From positions 35,704,001 through 35,768,000 of the forward strand of contig NC_091667.1 in the NCBI RefSeq assembly GCF_042453785.1: a stretch of 64,000 nt of DNA, in the 5' to 3' direction. The first letter of the stretch is position 1. Every line of letters begins with the position of its first letter. Origin of the DNA: Malus domestica (lineage: Eukaryota > Streptophyta > Magnoliopsida > Rosales > Rosaceae). The notes under the pieces were generated by a model, which had not been told where the DNA came from, ran no database searches, and worked only from the letters and a program-made list of their open reading frames with translations. Positions 12,152-23,660 of the stretch are shown piece after piece. Position numbers and translations under genes: made by a program.

Positions 12152-15100
12152 TTATGTGATGGCATGTCCAACTCTTGCTGGTTTTATGGTTCTGAAGGCT
12201 CTCCTTGCATTCTCAAATGCCAATGTAAAGAGGCCAAAGAGGTATAAGAGGAAAAGATGTAGCTTTTCGAATACACTGCACATGAACGATACAATTCTCC
12301 CTTCTCCGGTACTAGTTCTGATAAGCGAAATTCTTGTAACTATCCACGCTGCACAAGACACTATATATTAGCACGTAATCACAGATTATATTGACATCTA
12401 TACAGCAGGCATGCTGCCATTTGGTCCATGGTCTTATACAAAAATAGAGAAGGAACATTTCGTTTAGGTTAAATTTGCTCACCCGAACTTTTTTCAGGCA
12501 AATTTGTCCAATCGTGTGGCTCAGTCTTTGCTTCCGTTGCCTTGATCAGCTCCATAAGAGCTTTGTTTACCTGATATGTAGTACAAATTAACATAAGATT
12601 TCCTTCCGTCAAGCTTCATTGAATCTTATAACGGATGTTTCCATATAATCTCATAACTAATGACAAGCAAAATATACCTCTTCAGTCCTCTCGTGACTCA
12701 CTAGATGCCCTCCGGGAAGATCTACCATTTTCGCAACAGGATGCAGCTTCTCTGCCAGTCTCCTTGCGTAATATATTTGAGCAATGACATCATGCCTGTC
12801 AATTTAATTAATGTCATGATGGTTCTTTGAAGAAATGTGATGTAATGAGATGGAAAATCAAAATTGACAAATTTCACACAAAAACTTGATTTTCGGAGAT
12901 GATTTGTTTGAGAGTCGGAAATGTACATATGAACCGGTGCCTTTCTGTAGGCACACAAATTCCATTCCTACTATATACAACACAGGAAAAAATAGGACAT
13001 CTGAGATGCACTGCATAGTATGTTGACTGCACCTGCCATGGATGACTGAAACGAGAAATCCTGCTGAGCGGATCAATTCAATCTCCATTCGCATCATTTT
13101 ATGCGTCCAGCATGCATTTACTTGGCCCTCAAAACCATGGTTAGACTGCATCCCGGTTGCTGATATACCTTTTACATATTCCTGGAGATAGGTTCCAGAT
13201 CAGAACTTGGATGTTGTACTACAAATTGTATCAAAGCTCAACCATTGCTAGCAATAATGAAACGAAAATCAAAGTAATTCAATAAGTAGTTCCTTTCGGA
13301 TTTCTTACTTGATACAAAATTTCCCTTCTCGTTTTGGATCCGACATATTCCTCAAGATATCCCTGCACATTAACACAGTGAAAGTGTGAGAGAGTTGTTC
13401 TTCTTTACACAATTCCTAACCGATTTTTCTTTCGCTGATTGTTGATGCAGAGTTAAAAGATAGCAAAACGACAGATCAAGAGCATTGTTAACCTTCGAGT
13501 AGTGAGTGTCCAAGTCTACAGCCGCCCTTTGCTCAGGAGTCTTTGCCCTTAAAAAACGGACAGCAATGGATATTGTTTGCCGGTCAAGCTGAAAAATATT
13601 GAACATATCAGTGACAACCAACTTCAACTGTAACCTGAAGTACAGTTTCTAGTTCATGGGGAGTGGGAACAACGTTAAAGGTAAATTTTATACAACAATG
13701 ACATGTTATGTACAAAGCTACAAACCCTTGGTAAACATTCGAAACCTCCTCCGGTCACATTAAGCAAAGCCAACGACAGAATTCTACTGGGCACCATTGC
13801 TGCTAATTTGCAAGCTATCATAGCTCCTGTCGCCGTAGTAAAATTCAGTCAGTGCCAAAAGCAAGTATTAACTTAAAACTACTGAATTTCAACGAGCCTC
13901 AGTGAAAAGAAAGTAGTAACTCACCCATAGAATGCCCGAAGACATGGGATTCTCTCCAGCCCAAGTGATCCATCAATGCAATTGCATCCTTTGCCATTGT
14001 TCTTGTTCTGCAACAAAAAGAAAAATTGACATCATCAGTTCAGCTTCTGATTCCCATATTTTCGGGAAATACACACAAGTAAAACTTTTTACAAATCTTC
14101 AATAACAAATCGAACTTTTGCCGAAGTTGGCTAGAGCAGTGTGCCCCATCCTCTGCACCCTAATTTGAATCTCCCCTCCGTAGTTTACTAAATTTGATGT
14201 ACTTAACCTATCGTTTTTCAAAAGAAAAATTAAAATAATCGAACTTTTGCCAACGTTGGCTAGAGCAGTGAGCTCCATCCTCTGCACCCTAATTTGAATC
14301 TCCCCTCCGTAGTTTACATAAACTTGATGTACTTATCCTATCTTTGTCAAAAGAAAAATTAAAATAATCGAACTTTTTTCGCTAAATTGCACTCAACAAA
14401 CAACAAATGACTACTCCAATGAAAGATGTAAATTTGAGATTCCAATAAACTTTCTCTTTTTTATTGGCGGGATCCACCACCAAAGATGTAAAAGAATATA
14501 TATTTAAATTTTTATTTTTATTTCTATTTTTCGGCCAAAATTTATATTTCATCTTTCAATTGAAGTATTTTCCGGCCAACTAAAAATGCAAAATACACAT
14601 TTCAATATATTTTTCTGCTAAAAGTTGGCATCGGAGGATGCAAAATGCTTTGAAATTAGCTTGAGCTGAAAAAAATTGACTTTTTCAACAAGTGATGAAA
14701 ACTCACGTATATTCTGATTTTTTGGTGGGGATGGAGCTCCGACCCATGCCCCGGTTATCGAAGGCGCACACCTCGATGCCAACGCCGCTAAAACCAGCCT
14801 CATTGTCGGAGCAATCGGCGGCTGCCGCCCTCTGGTCATCATTGGGGATAACGGTCCCCGTCAGGCCCTGTATCTGTGGACCCCACGAGTCGTGCGTCCC
14901 CGCCAATCCTGTGCATCCATTGCAAAATCCATCAACAACCCAGAAAATTCCGGCCAGAATCCAGTTCGTCAAAAATATTTTAAAAATTAAAATCCGATCA
15001 GAAAAAGAAAAAAAAAATGAATCTTCGAGATGAGCGACCTATGATGAGGAGGACCTTGGTAGGTCCGCGGCCGTACGTTCGGTAGAAGATTTTGATTCCG

Positions 15101-15159
15101 GCGTTGAGCTTGGCGTCCGCCGCGGCATTCTGCGGCGACGCGACCTCGCAAAACGGCAT
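12152..15159 (-). CDS. Alpha/beta hydrolase with C-terminal hydrophobic anchor
   Basis: Ten exons (minus): 15039-15159, 14707-14908, 13925-14007, 13726-13826, 13493-13588, 13309-13362, 13033-13181, 12678-12795, 12483-12570, 12152-12348; 1209 nt, 402 residues, all phases agree. Fold landmarks: LLIIGLAGTHDSW (oxyanion region, about 37-49), FDNRGMG (about 100), nucleophile elbow GHSMG (Ser134), HGRHDVIAQ (Asp271) and LPGGHLVSHE (His299), giving a complete Ser-Asp-His triad. After about 340 the family core ends; a hydrophobic run (LHLFLLYLFGLFTLAF, about 368-383) and a basic tail follow, suggesting membrane attachment. It matches the plant group that includes Arabidopsis At5g53050 (from memory). 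The substrate is unknown. Intron 2 contains two SINE-like copies. Confidence 0.92.
14097..14375. repeat. Tandem pair of SINE-like copies in a hydrolase intron
   Basis: Two direct copies of about 135 bases (14100-14240 and 14242-14375). Each has tRNA-promoter-like blocks: ttggctagagcagtg (A-box-like) and atttgaatctcccc (B-box-like), then a shared tail around ccgtagtttac. Related copies occur near 20080-20180, 51965-52045 and 56200-56280. A tRNA-derived SINE origin is inferred from the two blocks. The tandem arrangement is unusual and may be a local duplication. Confidence 0.6.
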
Positions 15160-15189
15160 CGTAATGGGGACGGAAGAGCAAGATAGAAT

Positions 15190-15225
<36 letters not shown>

Positions 15226-17860
15226 CAGTCTGCGTTTTGTTCAGCTAGCTTGTTGGATGTGGCCGCGTCCTCATAGGATGCGGTTGGCGGGAACACGTGG
15301 CGGATAATCAGCGGTTGTTTCGGTGTGTGGGGAATAGTTCGCTGTGCCGAATCGGGTCAAAATCGACAATCTCATCCAACGAGAAGAGAATGGGAAGCAT
15401 CTAGCATGTAATGTAATAGTTCATTTAATTTAGCAGATTTTAACGAAAAATTTCAAGTACTGTTCATTTTAATGAAAAATCACATTTTTACATTAAAATT
15501 TTAATTTTGATACACTTTACTCTTTATTTTGTCTTTATCGTTAAAATTCAAAATTTTCAAGTCATTTTCATTATTTTTCCTTTTAATTTATGCTTAATTA
15601 CACATATGCCCCTAAAACTCAATTCGTTAAACTCTCTAAACTCGAACGATAAGGAGTAAAGTGAGAAGCAATTTGAGTTATTAAAAAGTTGACGGTTAAT
15701 GAGACTTGAATTGAGTTTCAAAGATTTAAGTATAATTAATCTAATTCATTAATTGTTATATTTCTTTTGGCACATAGGCATTGTTCAGATTGTTCACATT
15801 TTTTCGGTAGAGTAATAACGTTAGTGGATTACACAATTAATTGTTAGAAGAAAAATATGAGTGCGGTTCAAATTCGCAAAGCATAATTATTTTTTTCATC
15901 AATGCAGTAATGAGCTTAGGTCCAATTGTGACTTGAATCCACTTGTCAACGAATCATAATTAAATTAATATTTTTTTCGCCCACATATGATTAATTGTTG
16001 TTGTAAAGAACAATTCGTGGGGTTCGTTGTCACTTTCTTTTGACAATTTTGTTCGTCTTTTTGATGGGCTCGTTTAATCCGTCGATCTCGGTAATCAAAC
16101 GTGTAATTAAACCCTAAAAATAAAAAACGTCGAGGAGCAAAAGTAATTAGCCGAATTGTCAACACACATATTCTAGAAGTTTGACTTTACTTGGTTCAGC
16201 TATTAAATGTACCCTTTTTTCAAAGGTAAATTTTGCTAACGGTCTGGGCAGGTGGTGGCAGTTCGAAGAAAACTTTGTGAGGACCTTTGAGGATCACACA
16301 ATGGTATAGGAAAGATCACAATGAATGTCGATTGTGCAAATGCCAGACAACAGAAGCTTTGAACTAAGAAGAAAATATAATTTCAGACGAATATGAATAC
16401 ATGGAAGACCATCATGACTTTGCTACTCTTGAACCTTGGTTCAAACAAAGAAGAAAAACTTTCTCCCCATTTTTCATGTGACCGACTCCACATTCTTCTT
16501 TTTCTTTTTTGTAATTGTTGTCCAATCAAATTATGCCACCTAACATTTTAATTAATAAAGGGATAATATATAACTTCTTTTTACACCATATGTTTGACAT
16601 CGTTATTTCTTTCAAAATTCACTATAAATTCATAAGACATCTTAAAAATATTTTGTAAAGTATTATGAACACATAAACACTTAAAATTTCACCTTATAAC
16701 ATCAAATTCACTAAAATACTAAAGCAAAAATTTGTATGTTATATGTTAAATAACCTAATTAAAATAATATACCCATATTATCAAATACAAGTATGTTTTT
16801 ATTTTTATTTTTAATAAGCACTTATTTATTTGATATATAATAAATTTACTTAAACCCTCTAAGGCTCCATCTAGGCGCAAATGGGTAGGTTCCAGGCCAT
16901 CGCCTGATTAGAGCCTAACATATATTGATTAGCACCACCTGATGTTAGAATCCTAAATCAGGCACTGTCGGTCTAGTCGGAGCCTTCCGTAGAGCAAAGG
17001 AACAGTGTTTGGCTTGTCTGTTTGTTTTGAATGGGTGTCATTTTTGGATAACAAGTGGTTGGATTGGATGGAAAATCATGGCAGGTTAAAAAGTAGTTGA
17101 TGCAACGTTGGATGGTCAGTTTGAGCGTCGGATAGCGATAAGGTCGGCTGTCGGTCATCGTTCCTGTCCAACAAAATAATATCCCACATTTATCATGTGG
17201 AAAGGAAGATTTGGTGGTTAGTGGTTACGTGTGCGTAGTATATTGCATGCTTAAGTTCTGGATAATTACATGTTATGTACAAAAAATACATGTTCTTATA
17301 CTTACAAACGGAACCTTGAATGCAAGGGAGAATGTTTTTATCGAACAATGAACTAAGCTACAAATCCCTTATTGTATTTACAAGATTATCAAATCTAAAA
17401 ACAAATTGAATCGTACTTAAGACGTTCCGTATACAAACCTCTTCAAACATGACTAATTGCCATCCAATAAAGGGAAACCATGGGCCATTTTCTTCTCCAA
17501 TATGAGTTTTGCTCACGTCCCGAACGAATTCAAGAACATATTTAATGAAATTCTGACCGTCAGTAGGAATGGTTGACCCATATCAATTGAATTTTAGAAA
17601 AATACTCATACAAATTACTATTTGTTTCTACCATACCATCTAGTATTGTCATTGTTACGAATAAAGTTGCATTGTAATGCGGATTAATTTAATATAGATT
17701 AATATAGATCAATCTACAATAGTATCATCATATTCCTTTTCTATACTTAATAGCATGGCGATACATTTATACAAAACTTCTCCTCCGCGCGCATGCAATG
17801 GAGACGTAGACAGTCAAGTGAAATCCAATCCACGAAATAAGAGGCAAGCAAAGCACGAAG
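15160..17860. other. Intergenic: leader microsatellite plus repeats
   Basis: An (AG)n tract at 15195-15222 lies just upstream of the hydrolase start, in its probable leader. About 15440-15560 carries a degraded inverted copy of the MITE family seen at 34892, 43318 and 60967 (tttcattaaa / aatgtggtttttc phrases). The rest is AT-rich with no gene that I can support. Confidence 0.6.
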
Positions 17861-17866
17861 AATAGT

Positions 17867-19754
17867 TTAAACGGTTGGAAACAACCACCCCATTGTCCAT
17901 CCGAGGAGCAAACCCGCCCCGGCAAGACCCAATCCCACCGCGAATGCAACAACGCCCGTGTTAATTTCGTAGCTTCGTCTGCTGCCCCGTTTTCCGGCCC
18001 TGCGCTGGCCCTTCTTCATGTGCCTGCCTCTGTAAGGGGACCATGGTGGGTCTTTGTTGTCGAGCTGCAGGCAGAAGTTCTCGAGCTGCAGCAATTGCAA
18101 CCACTGCTTGTAAGCAAGGAGTTGTGAGGCCTGCTTGAAAAACAGAGTGATTATGTGCTCCTTCTCTGTATAGGCTTGCTTTGCGGCTTTCTCTGCGTTC
18201 CTCGCTCGCGTTTGAGAGTGACACAAAGCTTCCAATAGCTCGGCTTTTGTTCGTTCGTCTTCTACATCGTTTTGGGTTTCAACCTCATCCCTGCTGAAAC
18301 AGATTTACCAATTGAGATCACTGAATTTCCAAATGTTACTAAATGAATGAAAAGCATCATGAATGAAAAATATCAAGGCTCGCGGAGATAAATAAGGAAG
18401 GGAAGTGATTTTCGCACTCCCCTTTTCTCCCCGTGCCCTCCTCCTTTTTCTCTAGCCTTTAGATCGAATAAATCAAAGAATCAAGTAACATAAACAACGG
18501 GATGACAGCAGAAGGAGATAACGGGAGTGTGAAAACCACCACCCAGAAAGAAACATGGCATATTACTCTACTTATGGGGGAAACAGGCAGACATTTGTAA
18601 TGAACCGATAATCGAGCATAATTTCGCTAAGTTAACACCTTCGTCCCTTTTCCTTCTCCTCAATCTAGAGCTTCAGTTGATGAAATCTCCACACACACAG
18701 GAAAAATATGATAACATGAAGGAAGCTAATAGACCATTTGCACGTTGATCCTCGACCTGCATGAAACTTAAGACATAAAGTTCTTTCGTTGTTTTTGAAA
18801 TTTATTTTTGCTGCATGAATACCAGATGATAGTGGCCAGCTGCCAAAATAACTATAAGGTAAAAGATACAAACCTTCTAGGACTGCCTGACTCATGTGTT
18901 GAGTAAGTTGAAGTAAAGCTCGCCCATGTATAAGTGTCCATATTGGAGAAACCCATTTCAGCCATCTGATCCATAGCTGAATTAGGATCGAAAGCTGAGG
19001 GGCCCTTCCTACGATGCTTAATCTGTGGCCGCGGGAGATCACAATTCTCGATATGTTCAAGTGACTTCTGAGCAACCAAGGAAGACAACTCATCTTGACC
19101 TGCAGAGCGCCACCATGGTTCATTTTTCTGGGTTCCCACCCACTGGGATTCCAAACTGGAAGACATTTTCTTGGGTTCCCCAGAGCTCAAGCAGTTCGAA
19201 GAATCCAATTTCATGAGATGATCATCTGAGTACCTAAACTCGCCCGGGTCCTTTTTCTTAGGAACTTGTGGATCATTCCCAATTCCAGCCTTGCGCTCAT
19301 GCATTCCCTTATTCTGGTCACTTCTTGTATGAGTGACACAAACCTCGAGCGGCTGCTCCACAAAAGAATTAGCACTATTCTTTATGTCATTTTGAGTACT
19401 CAAAACCCCGTTGCACTGATAATAGTCGCTTATAATGGGAGTTCTATGAACAAATCCGGAATTCAAAACTTCAAGTTCAGCTTCCAGAACTTTTAGCTGT
19501 TCGTAAGTAAACTCCTCCTGAGGCCCACAGTTGGGTTCCAGGTTCAACCACCACTTGGTGTTGGGTGCTAGTTCAGGACTTGGGTTACAAGGCATGCAAT
19601 CTGGTTTGATGTTCTCAGGTGCAATATCAGATTCTGCTTTCGAGGAAGATGACGACGGGTAGGAAGAAAATCTTGGAGCGCTCCTCGCGTCTTCTTGGAC
19701 AAAACAACAGTTTGCTCTACAATGGCATGCAGTCTGTGCTCCTGCTTCTGCCAT
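17867..19754 (-). CDS. Plant-specific protein of unknown function with C-terminal membrane segment
   Basis: Two coding exons (minus): 18874-19754 and 17867-18293; 1308 nt, 435 residues. The start is the ATG at 19754, 11 bases inside an exon whose acceptor (ttacag) ends a leader intron; the leader exon ends at 20562. The N-terminus has a Cys-rich patch (CHCRANCCFVQED). Then come NTKWWLNLEPNCG and FTYEQLKVLEAELEVL (putative coiled segment), a long disordered middle, PWWRSAGQDELSSLVAQKSL and ENCDLPRPQ. The last exon begins with a helical, charged segment and ends in a hydrophobic stretch (VVAFAVGLGLAGAGLLLGWT, about 408-428), so a C-terminal anchor is likely. The PWW and WW motifs recall an Arabidopsis group including At1g01240 and At2g46550 (from memory). 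No function is known to me. The last acceptor is a CAGCAG tandem. Confidence 0.85.
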
Positions 19755-20059
19755 ACCTTGTCTATCTGTAATCAATTTTACAACGAAAAAGTACACTCGG
19801 TGAGGCAGGAATTTGAGCTTTTAATTTGTCTAACGCAGAAAGGCAGGAACATATAAAGCAGAAACAAAGACGCAAATTCAGACGATCTTACATAGAGGTG
19901 CAACAAAATTAGCAATACAACCTCATAGAGACACGGAGGACACAAATGATTGATGCTTTTGACATAATTTCAAGACTCAAACTAGTAGTACAACTACAAG
20001 TAAAACCAAAACAAACATCAAGTCAATTATATTCCGTGTTTTAACTTTTAACTGGAAAT

Positions 20060-20180
20060 CTAAGCACTCGTGGTCGTGGGCATGGCAACATTGGCTAGAG
20101 CCTAGAGGCTATGCACCTTAATTCGAGTCCCCCTACCGCAATTTAGATTAGTTTAAAGTAGAATATCGCTCGTAAAAATT
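20060..20180. repeat. SINE-like copy in a leader intron
   Basis: Contains cattggctagagcctagagg (A-box-like), ttaattcgagtcccccta (B-box-like) and the tail phrase atttagattagtttaaagta found in the copies near 52000 and 56230. It lies in the leader intron of the unknown membrane protein gene. Confidence 0.55.
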
Positions 20181-20699
20181 AGGAATCTAAAATCAAACCA
20201 GATGCTTTTCGTTACAGTAAACAATATCAGGAGCTTTTCGTTAAAGTTCCATTATATAATTGCATAATCTACGATAATTTAGTACACACACTGAAGACCT
20301 AATCAAAATTGACATATACCAAGCTAGTTCATGCTAATATATTCTGTAAGTGGAAATTGGTCTCGGATTCATACAGAAACGCCAATTTTTTTATAAAAAG
20401 ATAGAAAATTTACACAAACAGAGCAAAACCCAACTCAAATCACTCCACAAAATTGAAAAAAAATCAAACAGCAACTAGAAAATCCCAGTAAAAAAACCAC
20501 AGATTGAGCAATAAAGCATTGAACTTTCATCTGAAAACTTTGAAAACAAAGAGAAAAATACCTTAAAAAGGAGATGGGAATACAGGGTTTGACATACGTT
20601 TTCTGAGATCCGGAAAAGAAGATGCAGACGACAGAGAGACCTCCTCCACCTCCTTTCTTGCGTCCTACATCACCGTCGCTTGCTTGCTAGCTATAATAT

Positions 20700-22108
20700 T
20701 GCAAGTCGGTAATATCCGTTTACAACTTGTGTACAAATAAATACCAGACTTTGAGACTTTGCGATTTCTTTTTGTGCTGAATGGAGTAGTACGTTGTACT
20801 GAAGAGGGTTGTACCGCGATGTGGAAAATGTACCAGGTCCTAATTTTGGTGGGAAATTACACGTTCGTTGCCTCGTTGGTGGGAAATTGACTTAGTTATC
20901 GTTATCCTTACATTTTGTGTCAATTACACAATCTCAAGTAATTAAAAATTAATATTTAATATTATATAATTAGCACGAGATGTTATGTAGTGATGCTTAT
21001 ACCGTCACCAACACATTCTGTGTCACTCATAATTGCTACGTAAAACCATCACTGGTGATTCAATGATTGATGACGAATTTTAGATCCGTAGTTCACACGC
21101 CACGTGTTGGTTCGATTTCTGATGCTGGTGAATAGCACGATGGTGGCCAGAGAAGATTGAAATGCTTTTGTGACTCTTCTTGGTCTTCGAAATTATAGAC
21201 TGTCGTGACAAAGCCACAAGTTTGTTTTTTATTTAAAGAAAAGAATAATTGCTATGTAAAAGGAAACTAACATTTAATAGTGTATAATTGACACGAAATG
21301 ATATGTAACTGTTACCAATAACATGTACGTTTCTCTGCATCCATTTCTTGAAAGTTTGGGATGTATTTTAGCAAATTGGTAATTTACACATGGGGCCAAG
21401 GTGATGTCACCAATTTTCCTTTTGCGGAAAGGGAGCGGATCTCTTTCACCTAATCCTACTCATCAAACAATTCGGGCCTTTGAAATTTGATCCAACGGTT
21501 ACAAACAGGGGCTACTCTAAAAGTTATAATAACTTTAGCCGTTGGATCAAATTTCAAGGACCCAGATTGTTTGACGAGGAGGATTAGGTGAAAGGGATCC
21601 GGAGATGATCATTTTCCTCGCAGAAATAGACATGAAGAAAAGAACCCACCATCTACCGGACATGTCATTAGTAATGCGGGTTACATAAGTTGATTGAGAG
21701 TAGTGTGCTCGCCCATTGCATTTAGATTGATTCTCACTTCCCGTAGATTGGAGTATGGTTGGGTCAACTAATTAAGCATAATATAGTCACTCCTTGCAGT
21801 CAAATTCAAATAGCCCTTCTCATAAATTTGAGTATGATTAGTTGTTCTCTCAAAAGTGGGACTCTTCATGAATTGTGCCACCTCTTATTTTATACACAAT
21901 ATTTTATAATGTTGGTACGAAAATTGACGTTAAATTGTACTTTTAACTGAGTTTATAGAGAGTCTTACTCTCACTTCCTTTCGTAACTCACTCACTATCA
22001 ACACCCAAATTATTGTTGTCTGACTTCACGAACGATGCCCGCCGGAACTATCGGTGCCAACAAAATTAAAGTTTAGATTATGAAGATTACTGAACGAATT
22101 AAGCTTAA
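20700..22108. other. Intergenic with one clear MITE
   Basis: At 21437-21603 a MITE has long inverted arms (ggatctctttcacctaatcc on the left, ggattaggtgaaagggatcc on the right, and an inner pair tttgatccaacgg / ccgttggatcaaa). About 21690-22000 resembles the repeat near 3400-3600. No gene is evident. Confidence 0.7.
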
Positions 22109-23177
22109 TCACAAGACGTAATTAAGTTGAATCCGCTGCTTAAATTTCAATCGAAGTGCAGACAATCTATTCTGCAGAGGGAAAACGTTGTTTTTCCTCC
22201 CTAGTTTGTTCAAATAGAATACAATTTTTTTCAAGGTGATCGTTACCTCCTCGCTCTCGGGACCGAACTCTTTCTCATGGATGCTCAAAACCCTCTTCAG
22301 GGGACCGAGTAACGATTCGTCGTCCTTCGTTAATCTGGTTTGAATGACACCAAACAGTCGAGAGCCTCCACTGTCAAATACATCATTCATAACTCATCAG
22401 ACGAAGAACAAATGTGAAATGACACTCTAATTTATTTGAGCTTAAAGAAAACGACAACATACCAACGGGAAGGGAGTCCCTTTCCAAATGGTTTTTCACG
22501 AATGCGCAAAGCCTCCAGGGCAAGCTGTTCAGCTTCTTCATCCCGTTTCAAATGGTAGAGTGTAACTGCGAGGTGCAGCATTGGAAACGAGATGGATTGT
22601 TCATCAGGCCCACTGTCTTTGCCAAGATCTGCAAACTTGCCCTCAGCAAGCGCTCAGCCTCCACATAATTCTTTGAGCGTGAATGCGAAGTTGCAAGATT
22701 AATAAGGTGTGTCGCTGAGCTCGGGTCCTCTTTACCTTTATATCTTTCTGTGATCATCAGACATTCCTCCAGCAGCTCTCGGCCTTCCTTTCCTCTGCAA
22801 GCACCTGTCAAATTCATATGCTAAAAGAGAGAGAAACTGTAGGTTTTCCGATTAGAAAAAATTAAGACGCCTGCCGAGTGTACCCGTCAACATCTAGTCA
22901 GAGTAATAACTAAACAACCGCCACTATCATACAACGGCAGCACAATCTGCTTTCCAGAAACTTATGAAATTAGCTTTGAATAATCGCAATGGTCAATTAA
23001 CTCTACCTTCCAACAGCATGAAGTAACCCTGCCAAATCTATCCTCATCTTATCCATTATGCTGTCATCTAAGGCCATATAATTGGAAGACATGATCACTT
23101 CGAGAGCTTTTCTATATAAAGAGATGGCTTCATTTGCATTTCCTGTAACGAATTAGAGCCTTGAAACTGAGAAGCTA

Positions 23178-23232
23178 TTGAGAGAGAGAGAGAGAGAGAG
23201 ATCAACACACACGCACACACAGACAGACAGAT
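23178..23232. repeat. Compound microsatellite at a lost exon boundary
   Basis: (GA)n at 23178-23201 followed by ACAC and CAGA runs. On the minus strand this sits exactly where the TPR exon should end with a donor site, and no donor in the right phase is visible. Confidence 0.7.
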
Positions 23233-23660
23233 TGCACACTTCACACGGGCCAGGGAGCACATAGCCATTCCAACTCGTCCATCATTTTCTCCATAATTTT
23301 TTGAATATGTTCAAAACTCTGAAAAACGACAAGAGAGAATGAAAGTGATCAAACTAAACCGGCTAACAACCAGTCAGTGCACAAGGAGCAAAGAAATCCA
23401 TTCTATAAAGAAGGGGAAAGCAATTAAACCTTAGAAAAGGAGTTTCTGCCTCGGTAGACTTTCATTCTTTAAGAGCAACTCCACCTTTAAAAAATGAGCT
23501 GCCCTAAAATCCATTTAATCTACCCAAATGAATAGTAATTGACTGCAATGAATAATAATTGGCCAAGTGCATCTCCACCCTTAAAACTAAATAACCCAGT
23601 CCATTTTATTAAAATATTAATTTTTTTATTATAAAATAATAATAAAATAATTATTTTATT

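Noticed and set aside
18852-19796. An upstream start (MYFFVVKLITDRQG) for the unknown membrane protein
   Set aside because: Those codons lie across the leader intron's acceptor; the spliced leader makes the ATG at 19754 the first available start.
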